Assembly: GCF_964355755.1 (NCBI RefSeq)
Contig: NC_092678.1
Location: 17,394,922 to 17,458,921, forward strand
Length of the DNA stretch: 64,000 nt
Reading direction: 5' to 3'
From: Antedon mediterranea
Taxonomy: Eukaryota > Echinodermata > Crinoidea > Comatulida > Antedonidae
A program made the translations under genes and the position numbers. Shown here one piece after another: positions 21,956 to 31,504 of this stretch. The notes under the pieces were generated by a model. That model was not told the DNA's origin. It saw only the letters and a list, made by a program, of their open reading frames with translations, and did no database searches. How positions within the stretch are numbered: the first letter of the stretch is position 1; each line of letters opens with the position of its first letter.

Positions 21956-22158
21956 CAAGTCTTTGACCTCTTGTTCTTTTAGATTTATTCTGTGGCCAGT
22001 CTCTGCAATCTTACTATGCTGTTTTGTCACAAGTGACACTGAGAGTTCATTTCTTAAATGCTCAAGATTCTTTTCTAAAGACTGGATTTTAATCATTGTA
22101 CTTTGTAGCATGTCGATGTGCTGCAGCTTCTGATTTTCTCTTTCTGCTAGATGATCAC
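21956..22158 (-). CDS. Coiled-coil exon of gene G1
   Basis: A 203-nt exon with acceptor 'gtttaatctcag' and donor 'gtcagt'. It begins with two bases that complete a Gly codon and ends in phase 0. The 67 residues are highly charged and helical: 'DHLAERENQKLQHIDMLQ', then 'IKIQSLEKNLEHLRNELS', then 'HRINLKEQEVKDL'. Leu/Ile/Val heptad spacing fits a coiled coil. There are no stops. It joins exon 22455-22507 upstream and the terminal exon downstream without breaking frame. Confidence 0.6.
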
Positions 22159-22454
22159 CTGAGATTAAACAATATTGGTCAACCAAATAAATGTCAATCT
22201 GCATGAAAAATGAGCATCAAAATTATTATATTTTCAAAATGTTAACAACTATTTCTTGTAGCAGATGATAATAATATATGGATAATTCATAGGAAAATAA
22301 GTTCCAGCCAAAGGTTTGCTTTATTATGCATAAAAATAGGATAAACAATTTTGAAATTCTAGGCTCAAAGGGACAATGTATATTTAAAGAGCAACTTGAC
22401 CAATTGAGTTATTATGTAATGTCAATGTAAAGTTGAAACAACATTTGAATTTAC

Positions 22455-22507
22455 CAGTCAAGATGTCAGCATCCTGTCGCATGTTGAATATTATAACATA
22501 TTGACAC
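22455..22507 (-). CDS. 53-nt exon of gene G1
   Basis: Bounded by 'tttttccag' (acceptor) and 'gtaaattc' (donor). In the frame required by the next exon it reads 'CQYVIIFNMRQDADILT', ending one base into a Gly codon completed by the coiled-coil exon. The phase match on both sides is the main evidence. Confidence 0.55.
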
Positions 22508-22719
22508 CTGGAAAAATAGTTGATTGAGGAAATATTTAATAAAGAAAAGAGGTATATTTATAAATTACTGTAACAATTGTTTGTTTCGACAGTTATTTTA
22601 TACTAACATTGTTCTTTAATATGAAGTACAAACACACTTTTCATTGTTTGGAGTGTGTATTAAACTTTCTAAAGAGGTGGTTATGATTATTTACCTACCC
22701 TGTTTAATTCAATGTCTAC

Positions 22720-22894
22720 CAGGTATGGCCTAACAACACTGTGCGATATTGTTTTGCTTTTTTTTTTTCACTGCCATGGTCTACAAAAAACTTGTAGTCA
22801 TGATTGTAGGCCTTGAGATATCTACAGGCTTGAGGAACATTGTTGGTTCTGATGTCATCTTGATTACAAAAACAATAGATGCAACTGTACTTTC
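22720..22894 (-). CDS. Cys-rich exon of gene G1 (5' limit uncertain)
   Basis: Acceptor 'tttttaaag', candidate donor 'ctg|gtagac'. The 175-nt segment reads 'KYSCIYCFCNQDDIRTNN', then 'QACRYLKAYNHDYKFF', and ends 'KQYRTVLLGHTW'. The CxxCxC group and spaced His residues look like a zinc site. Its two leftover bases fit the first base of exon 22455-22507. Without that splice the frame meets TAG at 22718-22716. The run of 11 A in the coding strand is a weak point. No exon further upstream was found. Confidence 0.45.
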
Positions 22895-24020
22895 CTTTAA
22901 AAATAAATCAATTTTTAAATCTACAGTACTTCAGTTTTGTGTCCAAACAAATCCAAACAAGAGAGCTAATAGTCAAAATATTAAAACATTATTATACAAA
23001 TGTATTACTATTAAGGCCTAGCCTAGGCTGTGACTGTCACTCAGTCACACCAGCTAGCCTAAAAATGCACCAGGAAAGCAATAATTATTATTATAAACAC
23101 ATGCCATTAATTATTTGGTAACAGTTATAATGATTAACTTTATGATTAGGGTAATTAAAGGTTTAACTATTACGAATTTTCTATGTTTCGGTCTAGCTTT
23201 ATTCTAGGCCCACATTACCGTCACGGTCATCGTGGGCGTCAACGCACTTTCTAAGCCTATTGCCAAACCGTTTTCTCGCCGACAACAATAACAATGTATA
23301 AAGGGGTTGCAAAATATGCGAGTTTTACTAAAAACTGAACCAGGCTATATTTACAAAACTAGTATTATTTTGTTTATATAATAATGATGGACTATATTCT
23401 AGTTCGTTCTTTTTCTAAAAAAATTTATTATATCCAAAAAAAAGTAAAGAATACAATGATATTTTCTACTTACGATTGTTTACCATTTCTTTACACAGTT
23501 TATCTTGACTTCCTGGTTTATGTGCTGGAGAGTATTTCAGTAAAATGGACAATATCGTGGTTTATTTATTAATTTATAGTAAAGAAACAATAAAATATTT
23601 ATTTTTTAATTGAACATACACTTTTTTTAATCATTTAGTTTTGTATAAAATGTTTTACTACATAAAAACTCACGATAGCGAAATTTAATTTGGCGTTCGC
23701 GAAATAATGGTTTGTAAACAAAAATTATATGTCCGCGCGACTCGGGAGAGCCTCGTCTGCTAACACTGAGGGCGCTTGACTTTTTCTGATATCTTAACAC
23801 TAGTTGAAACAGCTGTGAGCTTTGTAATTTATTTGTCATAGGTATAATCTCTGGTCTATGAGCAAGTGCAAATATTCTACAATTCAGACTCGATTCAATG
23901 AAATTAAGCAAATTTTGTTTAGGAATTAATGTTAGATGGTGTGAGATAAAACGAGAAAATGTCAAGTTTATAACATGAAATGAAATTGAAGATGAGTACC
24001 ACTTTTTGTTAATAATTATG
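22895..24020. other. Spacer, nothing confident
   Basis: About 1.1 kb without a recognisable gene. A minus-strand frame (23627-23965) is open but has no domain, splice context or start context, and is taken as chance. Confidence 0.35.
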
Positions 24021-24029
24021 TTAATACAA

Positions 24030-24330
24030 CTTAAATTTATCGTTTGATTTCTTTTGCAAAATACACTAAATTAGGAAAAACATATTTTATGTTGTATCCG
24101 CTTTAATAATAAAGAATAAATCAAAGAATTTGTTATTGTTCGCAGTCATACCACCATTATAACGCTTTAACAAACATTTTAACCTTTCCACGTATTAATG
24201 CCTTAGTGTACTAATATTACAATATATTGTAAGACTTTAGCACGTTACCCTGAACGTCATGGTATTTGGAAACAGTTAAACCTACCCTAAATGTATAATC
24301 ACAATTAACATGATTTACTGACAATTGTAA
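24030..24330. repeat. LRR intron module, partial copy
   Basis: It repeats blocks seen at 728-890, 25070-25150 and 18640-18720 ('tatccgcttt', 'ggtatttggaaacagtta', 'actgacaattgtaaa'). It ends where the CAAAT-tailed element begins, just before an LRR exon would be expected. No LRR exon remains here. Confidence 0.65.
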
Positions 24331-24334
24331 ACAG

Positions 24335-24720
24335 CAACCTCAAATCAAATCAAATCAAATCAAATCTATATTCGTTTCATATATAAAAACGTAGCAAGTA
24401 AGTACTTGTCACCTGGTTTAACCAAAAAGTTAACATTTATTTATTAAATAAAAAATGTACATTGTTTTCCTCGACAGAAAAATATGGTAAAACATTCACA
24501 ATTACATCATAAAATAAAACACATTTACACTTTAAAAACATTAATTAAAACATCCATCAACTGTAAAACTTTGAAATATATATATATTGCATGTGCGTTA
24601 TTATGATCTAACAATCTTTGAGTTAAAATATGCGTTGAATTTGGTACAAAAGATATTCGGTTTCTTGGCGTATCAGCTCTGAGAGCCTTTACATTTTTAT
24701 AAGATGCATTTGCCGTCTAG
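24335..24720 (-). mobile_element. Probable LINE 3' end with TTTGA-repeat tail
   Basis: On the minus strand it ends in tandem TTTGA (plus 'caaatcaaatcaaatc', 24343-24367). Upstream is AT-rich 3'-UTR-like sequence. A short degenerate coding hint ('RNRISFVPNS') lies at about 24640-24700. The assignment is by structure only. Confidence 0.4.
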
Positions 24721-24739
24721 CACGTGAAAGTATTCTTCC

Positions 24740-24904
24740 TTCTCTGTGCCTAAGGCAGAATTGGAAGGAAAACATCAGTATACATTTGCCAAAAAGTGAC
24801 ATAAAAGTATAAAGAATACTCGATAAAAATACTTTATAATAATCTCATATAGCGCCGCTACATACTCGCACATTATTTGTTTAATAATTTAAGCAGATTC
24901 TGAA

Positions 24905-24946
<42 letters not shown>

Positions 24947-25150
24947 AAATACTACGTATGTAAAGATCAACGACTGTAACAATAACATCGGTGGATTTGA
25001 GGACAACCCTGAATACCTGTAATTACAAAACAGTAATATAACTTAAAACTTAAAATCATCAGCTAACATACCCTTTTATCCGCTTTGACAATACAGAATA
25101 AATCAAAGAAGTTGTTATTGTTCACAGTCATACCACCATAATGCTTCACT
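24740..25150. repeat. LRR intron module, fullest copy
   Basis: It aligns with 190-900 and lies directly left of LRR exon 25280-25351. It contains an (AT)n microsatellite at 24907-24944. No transposon lies between it and the exon, so this is the reference (empty) arrangement. Confidence 0.7.
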
Positions 25151-25279
25151 TTGAATGTACCGTAATTTTACAAGTAATATTTAACAGTTAAACCTACCGT
25201 TAAATGTATAATTTCAGAAATAACATGATTTAGTTGAATTTTTATAAGTAAGAAAACAAAATGAGAAAAAAACACTTAC

Positions 25280-25351
25280 AGTGTAACCAATGATGTCAAA
25301 CCACCAAATGCATTTTCATGCAATTTAGTAATGCCGGTACTGCTTAAATCC
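25280..25351 (-). CDS. 72-nt exon encoding one leucine-rich repeat (LRR exon 3)
   Basis: Exactly 72 nt, with donor 'gtaagtg' on the minus strand and an AG acceptor after 'ttttattttgaag'. Same phase 2 as the other LRR exons. It encodes 24 residues with 'LSSTGITKL', then 'HENAFGGLTSLVTL'. The usual Asn of the LxxN position is Gly (TG in place of NN), a change tolerated in some LRRs but worth noting. The flanking introns align with those of the other copies but contain no LINE. This exon therefore represents the ancestral intron state. Confidence 0.8.
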
Positions 25352-25920
25352 CTTCAAAATAAAAACAGTTGGTAAATAACAGTTCACGAGTTGAGGTTTT
25401 CTTCTTTGGGAAAAATATTTACAGTTTATGTCAGTAGATGAAATAGTGACCCTAAAATAATGTATCTGAAATGTACTATCATTGTGTATTACTGTACGTG
25501 TTAGTGAAAGAGTAAAAGGTTTGATAACGGTACAATAAACGTTAAAATATTATTCAAATTATAAATACAAAATATATCGATTTAGTACGTATTGTAGTAC
25601 GTCAGGAATAGGTTGTTCGTTTACATAATTACTAATCTAAGACGGAGAGATAACATTTTAATACATCTTAAAGGCAATTGATAAATAATCAATCACTTAC
25701 TATAAGCAGACACGTAGCAAGAGTGTGTAACTTATTTGTTATTATAGAATAGAGATGTAATCTGAGGGTAGCCCACAAAAATTAAAGTATAACTAAACGA
25801 TAAAGAAAGACATTTATACAGAAGATCGATGTTATCTGATAACGATAATAATTAAAGTATAACTAAACGATGAAGAATATATACAGAAGATCGATGTTAT
25901 CTGATAACTCGCCCAATGAT
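25352..25920. repeat. LRR intron module, right half, with local tandem duplication
   Basis: Positions 25357-25600 match the introns beside LRR exons 2 and 4. Positions 25784-25850 and 25852-25910 are a direct duplication of about 68 bp sharing 'aaagtataactaaacgat' and 'agaagatcgatgttatct'. Positions 1-150 resemble this block too. Confidence 0.7.
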
Positions 25921-26888
25921 ATCAAACGGCGCCTCTACAGATTTACACATTGATTCAATTCAAAGAGTTTACACTGACGAGAAAAGTCAGCATTTTTTTA
26001 AAGTTATGAATAATCAAGTACCAAAATAATAATAAAATTGTTTAAAATACCGTTCGTTATCTAATTTATGGACGTAGGAAGTCAAACAATTAATATATGT
26101 ACATATTTGTTATTTAGTGCCTTTGATTCTAACATCCGTTACTTTATGTGTTAACCCACCGTATACTAACATAATAGTGTCTGTTTCTGTGGTTAATTGC
26201 GCGATGCAATGCTGGTTTTTCAATTGAGGATTTGTCAGTTCTGTTCTCGCACGATTGTCCTGTATTTTTCCAATTAACTAATTTTAATTTTCCGTTGTAT
26301 CATTTTCATTTCTATCATTTGTAATAAAAATATTATAAATTTATAGTAAAATTATTATTTTTTTAATATAAGCTTTAGAAATAACGTAACTGCGATCAAC
26401 GTTTCAATGTTACATTAACTAATTGAAATTGTCTGTAATAAAAATTGTATAAATTATAATTATTTTTTTAATAACATAGACGTTGGGAATAACGTAACTG
26501 CGATTAACGTTTCAATATGTAACTACACTTGTCTTATGTAGGTTAACAGTTTGCACAAAACAGGTCACTGGATGATACTTACAAGAATGTTATTGGTTGA
26601 TGATTATTGTAGTTCTTGACGGATTCTGCTGTTGTATTAATATAATTCCGACAGTTTAAGTAGTTAAATGAACACGTGCATTTGATTGGACATATCTGTG
26701 TTAGGAATATTAATTTTTCTGAAAAAAAAAAACATGTTTTCGAATTTAATTATATGGACAATAAAACCCTTATTTAAAAAATAGCAATACAAATGTATTA
26801 ACTACGTTTGTCATTTAACTATTTTATTTTGGCTCTTGAGTAGGACTGGACGTTGTTTAAAAGATAGATGTATCTTAATTTTGGTAGA
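25921..26888. other. AT-rich spacer
   Basis: No gene seen. Two related stretches at about 26320-26420 and 26430-26520 ('taacgtaactgcgatcaa' against 'taacgtaactgcgattaa') form a local duplication of about 115 bp. Confidence 0.5.
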
Positions 26889-27182
26889 TCATTCTTCAAA
26901 GGTATCATAAACTAATATCATTTTGATACACTGCTGTACATCTGTAATTTTAGATTTGTGGATTTTCCGCACACTGGATAAATATAATTCATACAAAAGA
27001 AATCTCTTATTGCTCCAAAGGTCTCTCAATTCCGTGTCAAATTTCGTCTGCCGGTGGAATTTGTATAGTCTATAACAATGCACCATCATAGCGTTGGCTC
27101 GATCCTTGTCTGCCTTCTCCGGAGTAGTGGTTATAGAGCCGGTGTTTTGGTGGAATAATGTTTTATAATGCAGGTGATTCAT
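26889..27182 (-). CDS. Hypothetical 97-residue ORF
   Basis: A true ATG at 27182-27180 and a stop at 26889. The composition is noticeably less AT-rich than the flanks. The peptide is basic and helical ('TELRDLWSNKRFLLYELY', 'ITDVQQCIKMILVYDTF') with no recognised domain, signal peptide or membrane segment. It could be a single-exon fragment of a transposon gene or a genuine exon. No splice partner was identified. Confidence 0.35.
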   Translation of the reverse strand: MNHLHYKTLFHQNTGSITTTPEKADKDRANAMMVHCYRLYKFHRQTKFDTELRDLWSNKRFLLYELYLSSVRKIHKSKITDVQQCIKMILVYDTFEE

Positions 27183-27454
27183 TATTTTCTCGTTTCTAAC
27201 AATATCGGAATTTTTACCGCGATGAAGTCTTTTTGCAAAAAGAAGCTTTGTGTTATGTTTGGAAACCTCTTACCATAGCGTTTGTGAATTTCTTACAATT
27301 GATAAATTGATATTTCGACGTCAAGTTTTCTGAGATTTTAGAGTGACAAGGGAGTAATCTAAATGTTGTGGTTGAATCAAGTAAAAGAGCATAGACTAGG
27401 TTATAATTAAATATTTAATTTATGGCAGGAACATTCTAAAGTATAGACGGCGGT

Positions 27455-27792
27455 TCGGCTTAATTTTTAGTCGCGTGGAAGCGACTCTATAGTTCACTAT
27501 GTCGGTCGGTCGGTCTGTCTGTCTGTCTGTCGGTCCGGTATCACTATGCGTTTTATCGCTTTCTGACCTTATCTTGATATCAGTTTAATCTAGCTAGGTC
27601 AATTTTTCACAGTATATTCCTTATGGCCAGGAATCAATGTGGTTACGTTTTCACGGTGCGCAATAAAAAATTACGCGGTCTACGCACGATTTAACGAAAT
27701 CAAAGTTTGTAATCATAATTATCTTCACAACCATGAATCACAATTAAATAAAATTTGGTACTCATAAATTTCAGGGCATAAATCATCATATG
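27455..27792 (+). mobile_element. Repeat S, forward copy, cut by assembly gap
   Basis: It starts near 'tagtcgcgtggaagcgact', which can fold (AGTCGC/GCGACT). A GTCGGTCTGTCTG-type microsatellite at 27500-27535 follows, then about 250 bp including 'ttgatatcagtttaatct' and 'ttatggccaggaatcaat'. A near-identical inverted copy is at 53480-53830. The run of N begins inside the element. Confidence 0.8.
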
Positions 27793-27992
27793 NNNNNNNN
27801 NNNNNNNNNNNNNNNNNNNNNNNNNNNNNNNNNNNNNNNNNNNNNNNNNNNNNNNNNNNNNNNNNNNNNNNNNNNNNNNNNNNNNNNNNNNNNNNNNNNN
27901 NNNNNNNNNNNNNNNNNNNNNNNNNNNNNNNNNNNNNNNNNNNNNNNNNNNNNNNNNNNNNNNNNNNNNNNNNNNNNNNNNNNNNNNNNNNN
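27793..27992. other. Assembly gap (200 N)
   Basis: Exactly 200 N, so probably a placeholder of fixed size. The left edge lies in repeat S, where the other copy (53340-53480) continues into alternating CG/CA sequence. Confidence 0.95.
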
Positions 27993-28198
27993 TACTTTCA
28001 AATCTTCACTTTGGGAAAAATATATCAAGTCAAGTCAAGTATCATTTATATTACATATATTATATATAAATCCAAAGGCAAATTACTGAAAAAAATGACA
28101 ATGCTGTGGGTATCAGTGGCTGGATCTCAATGGAGATACAAAAATAAAAAGCGAAAAGCTAAATCAAAACGATAAAGTAAACAATACAGCCTTGTATT

Positions 28199-28292
28199 GC
28201 GAGCGCACAAGTTAAAGTACCTAGGCCAGCAATAAATATCATGACGAATTTATAAATTGAATTATTGTTGTAGTACTTTAATAAAACATTTT
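28199..28292 (+). repeat. DED-locus upstream block, copy 1
   Basis: It contains 'gttaaagtacctaggcca' and 'gcaataaatatcatgacg'. Positions 30570-30665 are a near-identical direct copy. Each copy precedes a DED-like coding segment, so the block marks the 5' side of a duplicated unit of about 2.4 kb. Confidence 0.85.
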
Positions 28293-28319
28293 TTATATTT
28301 CTTATATTTTTACATATAT

Positions 28320-28384
28320 TATATATATATATATATATATATAATATTTTATATTATTATTTATATTATATATACCTAACTTGT

Positions 28385-28454
<70 letters not shown>

Positions 28455-28460
28455 TTATAT
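28320..28460. repeat. (AT)n microsatellites
   Basis: Alternating AT at 28320-28342 and 28388-28449, with the palindromic 'ataatattttatattatt' repeated beside each. Confidence 0.95.
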
Positions 28461-28780
28461 TATTATTTATATAATATATACCTAACTTTTTCTTACCTTC
28501 ATCCGCCTTTTTCTTTTTAATTTTCATATGTGTTACTATGTTGTATTCACTGAACCACCACTTTGTAAATCAGTAAATTTGAATTGAAAGTATATTTCAG
28601 TTTAAAGAAAGAACAAATAAATAAATGTCAAATATCAATCATCAGGACATAAGGACATAATATATACAAAAAAAAATATTAGAATATAAAATAAATAAAT
28701 CCAAATAATAATGGTACAGTTTCGACTCTTTAACACATAATGATATTATTATTAATAAAGCGTATTATTACTATTATTAG

Positions 28781-29439
28781 AATTGAATGATGACGATTAC
28801 ATTGAACTGCTCACCGATGTGTCTACTTGGTGGAAGAAACGTGGAAACATTCACATGCTGAGAGTGTTACTTAGCGAGTTCACGAATCGTGATACAACCA
28901 TTACTTTGAAAAAAATAGAGAGTGAAAGTACACCATATCATCTGCTTGGTCTACTTGAGGGTCCTGGACTTCTCAAACCGGCAGACATTGGTATCCTCAT
29001 TGAAGCTACTAATATATGCGGACTTCAGGGAGTTCAAGACGTGATTGCAAAAATTGTAAAATTACCGAACTTCAAATGCATTCCATTCAAACATTTTTCT
29101 GAGCATCGAAGAAAATTGATAGCGTTTGGTCAGCAATTGAATACAGAGAACATGGTAACTATTGGCCGCCTTAAAGGCATTAAGCAGGTCAACAAAGACA
29201 CAGATCCGTTTTGGTTAATCTTGAAACTGGAAATGAAAGGCACACTTGCAGAAGGAGAAAAGATGGAGAAATTCATTACACTGCTTACAGATAGAAAGAT
29301 GACGAAAGAAGTGGATGCATTGACAACACTAAAAGGTGAAACAAAGCAGTATAAGCCCATTCATAAATTCAGCAGAAATGTGTTTGTAGTAGAATGGTTT
29401 GAGGGAATTGAAAACAATTATGATAAAAGGTTATTATGA
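28781..29439 (+). CDS. Exon with two tandem death-effector-domain-like units
   Basis: An open frame of 218 codons with no internal ATG at its start. It begins directly after a pyrimidine/A-rich 'ctattattag', so I read it as an internal exon with acceptor at 28779-28780. Residues about 6-92 look like a DED/death-fold unit: 'YIELLTDVSTWWKKRG', 'HMLRVLLSEFT', 'HLLGLLEGPGLLKPADIG', then 'ILIEATNICGLQGVQDVI'. Residues about 105-192 repeat the pattern ('HRRKLIAFGQQL', 'FWLILKLEMKGTLAEGEK', 'MEKFITLLTDRKMTKEVD'). Tandem DEDs occur in caspase-8/10, c-FLIP and invertebrate relatives, where they build death-receptor or immune complexes. The RxDL signature of classical DEDs is not visible, so another death-fold class is possible. 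The donor is unclear; the frame ends at TGA 29437-29439. Confidence 0.6.
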
Positions 29440-29496
29440 TGTTATATTTATCAGCATGGATATTGTAACTACTGTACTAAAATACTTTCTTTATAG

Positions 29497-29541
29497 GTGA
29501 ACAATCAAGAAGTGAAGCTGGACCATCAAGTAATACAGAAA
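29497..29541 (+). CDS. 45-nt micro-exon of DED locus, copy 1
   Basis: Between 'ttctttatag' and 'gtatgt'. In the phase-0 frame it reads 'VNNQEVKLDHQVIQK'. An alternative frame gives 'EQSRSEAGPSSNTE'. The duplicate exon at 30143-30187 keeps only the first frame open, which favours it. The splice connection to the DED exon cannot be fixed from the sequence because no good donor with matching phase is seen at its end. Confidence 0.5.
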
Positions 29542-29559
29542 GTATGTTTTTTATTTTTT

Positions 29560-30090
29560 TTTTCACTTTAACAAAAGGTGAAAATTGTGTTACAAATTCA
29601 CTTTGAGTATTGTACTTATTTAATAGCATTTGTATACGTTTTATCGATCTAATAGGGTCACAAACTGAATTTTATGTAAAAATAAATACTATATTGGCCT
29701 ATAATGTTTTTGTCTTTAAACGGTATAGATGAGAAAAATAAGTTGTTTCTAATAATTTAAGTGGCCTGCCATGCATACCAGCATGTATCGCATGCAAATT
29801 TATATTTTTGAACCTAATCTATAATTGTAAAGCATTTTACTGTATAGCAGTCAAATAATTATGTTTGGAACTGAAGTTTAATGAGGTGCAGTTAAGATAT
29901 ATGTTCTGATGTGGTATTTTAGTGAATGATTTCAATGCCATTTTGCAAATTGTATTACAGTTTGGTTCTATAAAGTTACCAAAAAGTAACAAAAAAATTG
30001 AAAAATATATAAAATAACAAGTTAAATCTTAATATTTTATGTTGTTGATTAGTTCTCTTTAGAAGTTTAAATAAAATGTTATAGTAATAG
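29560..30090. other. Intron or spacer of DED locus
   Basis: AT-rich with no coding signal. It lies between the two copies of the 45-nt exon. Confidence 0.5.
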
Positions 30091-30142
30091 TATTCATCAT
30101 CATGGATATTTTAATTACTTTTCTAAAATACTTTTTTTATAG

Positions 30143-30187
30143 GTAAATGATCAAGAAGTGAAGCTGGACCATCAAGCAATGCAGAAA
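30143..30187 (+). CDS. 45-nt micro-exon of DED locus, copy 2
   Basis: Duplicate of 29497-29541, including flanks ('catggatatt' and 'ctaaaatactttctttatag'-like sequence). It has the same AG acceptor and 'gtatgt' donor. Phase-0 translation is 'VNDQEVKLDHQAMQK', with five nucleotide differences from copy 1, two of them silent. The other plausible frame is closed by TGA. Confidence 0.5.
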
Positions 30188-30354
30188 GTATGTTTTATTT
30201 CAATAGAGTTAGAGTCCTAATATTCTACTTATTTAGACTTTTATTGCAGAATTGTGTAATTTCTTGTTTACATTAATATTTTTTAATTGTGAGTTGCAGT
30301 TCTTATTTGATAGTATTGAGGCATTTTCTAGACTATTTACAGTATGGTATATAT

Positions 30355-30570
30355 GTAATTCATGGGCGAAAATACCAGGAGTGGATTGCAGTAAGGTCTT
30401 AAGCCTGGTCTTAGACTTAAGCCCAAGATGAAACCCTTAGCAACGATGGTCTTAGATTAAAAATAATTGCAATATGAAGTCTAAGCCTAAGACTATCAAC
30501 GATATGATCTTAGATTCTGTGCCTCCATGCGTGCCTAGCGGCGCGATGCGAGCATGCAGCCGCACGATGC
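30355..30570. other. Imperfect inverted 'cttaagcctggtcttagac' block
   Basis: Words such as 'gtcttaagcctggtctta', 'gacttaagccc' and 'agtctaagcctaagacta' recur in both orientations. They are followed by a GC-rich 'gcgcgatgcgagcatgc' stretch. It is possibly a small inverted-repeat element; no termini were defined. Confidence 0.4.
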
Positions 30571-30665
30571 GAGCGCACAGGTTAAAGTACCTAGGCCAGC
30601 AATAAATATCATGGCGAATTTATAAATTGAATTATTGTTATAGTAATTTAATAAAAAACAATTTT
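30570..30665 (+). repeat. DED-locus upstream block, copy 2
   Basis: Direct copy of 28199-28292 with a few substitutions ('cacaggttaaag' for 'cacaagttaaag'). Confidence 0.85.
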
Positions 30666-30826
30666 TCTATTTCTTTTATTTTTCAAATTTATCATAGATT
30701 TATATATATATATAACCAAAAACATAGAAATTTGTATTTACTTTGTTGTAGAATTATCAGCCAGCAACAACAACAGTATCTGAATGGTGTGATGAACATT
30801 CCCAAAGAAATCTAAACAAAATGTAA

Positions 30827-30931
30827 ATGGCAATCGGCGAGCAGGAAGACAAGATGAAAGAATTCATTAAGAAACTTGATGAAAAGAAAATAATTAATGA
30901 AGTTAATGAATTGACGAGTTTAGATAATTGA
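30827..30931 (+). pseudogene. Truncated paralogue of second DED-like unit
   Basis: A 34-codon frame from ATG to TGA, 'MAIGEQEDKMKEFIKKLD' then 'EKKIINEVNELTSLDN'. It aligns residue for residue with 'TLAEGEKMEKFITLLTDR' and 'KMTKEVDALTTL' of the exon at 28781-29439. The first unit and most of the second are missing, and upstream frames are closed. It is therefore a remnant of a second copy of the locus or the start of a third partial unit. The ATG may be fortuitous. Confidence 0.65.
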
Positions 30932-30934
30932 TAT

Positions 30935-31090
30935 TTCCATTCCAATTTTTTACTACTCCACTCCCAAAGACTTTTAATAAGACTTTGTGTATGTAAAGCA
31001 TCATGTGTACATGATTGTCTTATGAAACTTTGAGGGTCCCTAATGATCAGCAATTGCTAGACGGATCATCATCATTAAATATGGTTAAAA
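30935..31090 (+). mobile_element. LINE 3'-end fragment (L2/CR1-like)
   Basis: It ends in 'gagggtccctaatgatca' followed by 'gcaattgctagacgg' and 'atcatcat'. This matches the 3' end of the plus-strand LINE fragment at 62300-62350. Only the 3' UTR is present. Confidence 0.6.
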
Positions 31091-31500
31091 AGTGGCATAA
31101 CGGCTATGAGCGCTCACTGGCTAAACCCAGGGGCCCCAGAGCTTATGGGGCTCCTTAACAGTGCCTTGGGGGAAAACGGGCATTCAAATATGTCGAAAAA
31201 GGCTAAAAATGTCTAAGGCCTACAGCGTTGGAGGGCCACTTATGTTTCCTAAACCAGGGACCTTCTGCGTTATGCTTTGCTACTGCTTGCCAGGCTTTGC
31301 TATTGCTTACATGGAGAGCCTCTCTCTCTGAACAGAAGTTTAACATACATAACCATATCAATGCCCCCACCCCCACCCGATAATGGTATAGTCCATCCAA
31401 CATCGCACACTAATGAGACATACCTACATCAGATTGTCTTCATTTGTTTTAACACTGTTTTGTGTGTACGTCAACAAGAAACGAACTGAAAAAGTGGAAA
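31091..31500. other. Spacer, nothing recognised
   Basis: No gene. A short direct repeat, 'tgctttgctactgcttgc' against 'ggctttgctattgcttac', occurs at about 31274-31310. Confidence 0.4.
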
Positions 31501-31504
31501 ACAC

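Noticed and set aside
23627-23965. 112-codon minus-strand ORF
   Set aside because: No recognisable domain, low-complexity neighbours and no splice evidence; taken as chance.
27455-27480. Helitron 3' end at the AGTCGC hairpin
   Set aside because: No CTRR at the expected distance and no Rep/helicase coding sequence; kept only as an unclassified repeat.
27786-28089. ORFs across the first gap
   Set aside because: They consist almost entirely of N codons.
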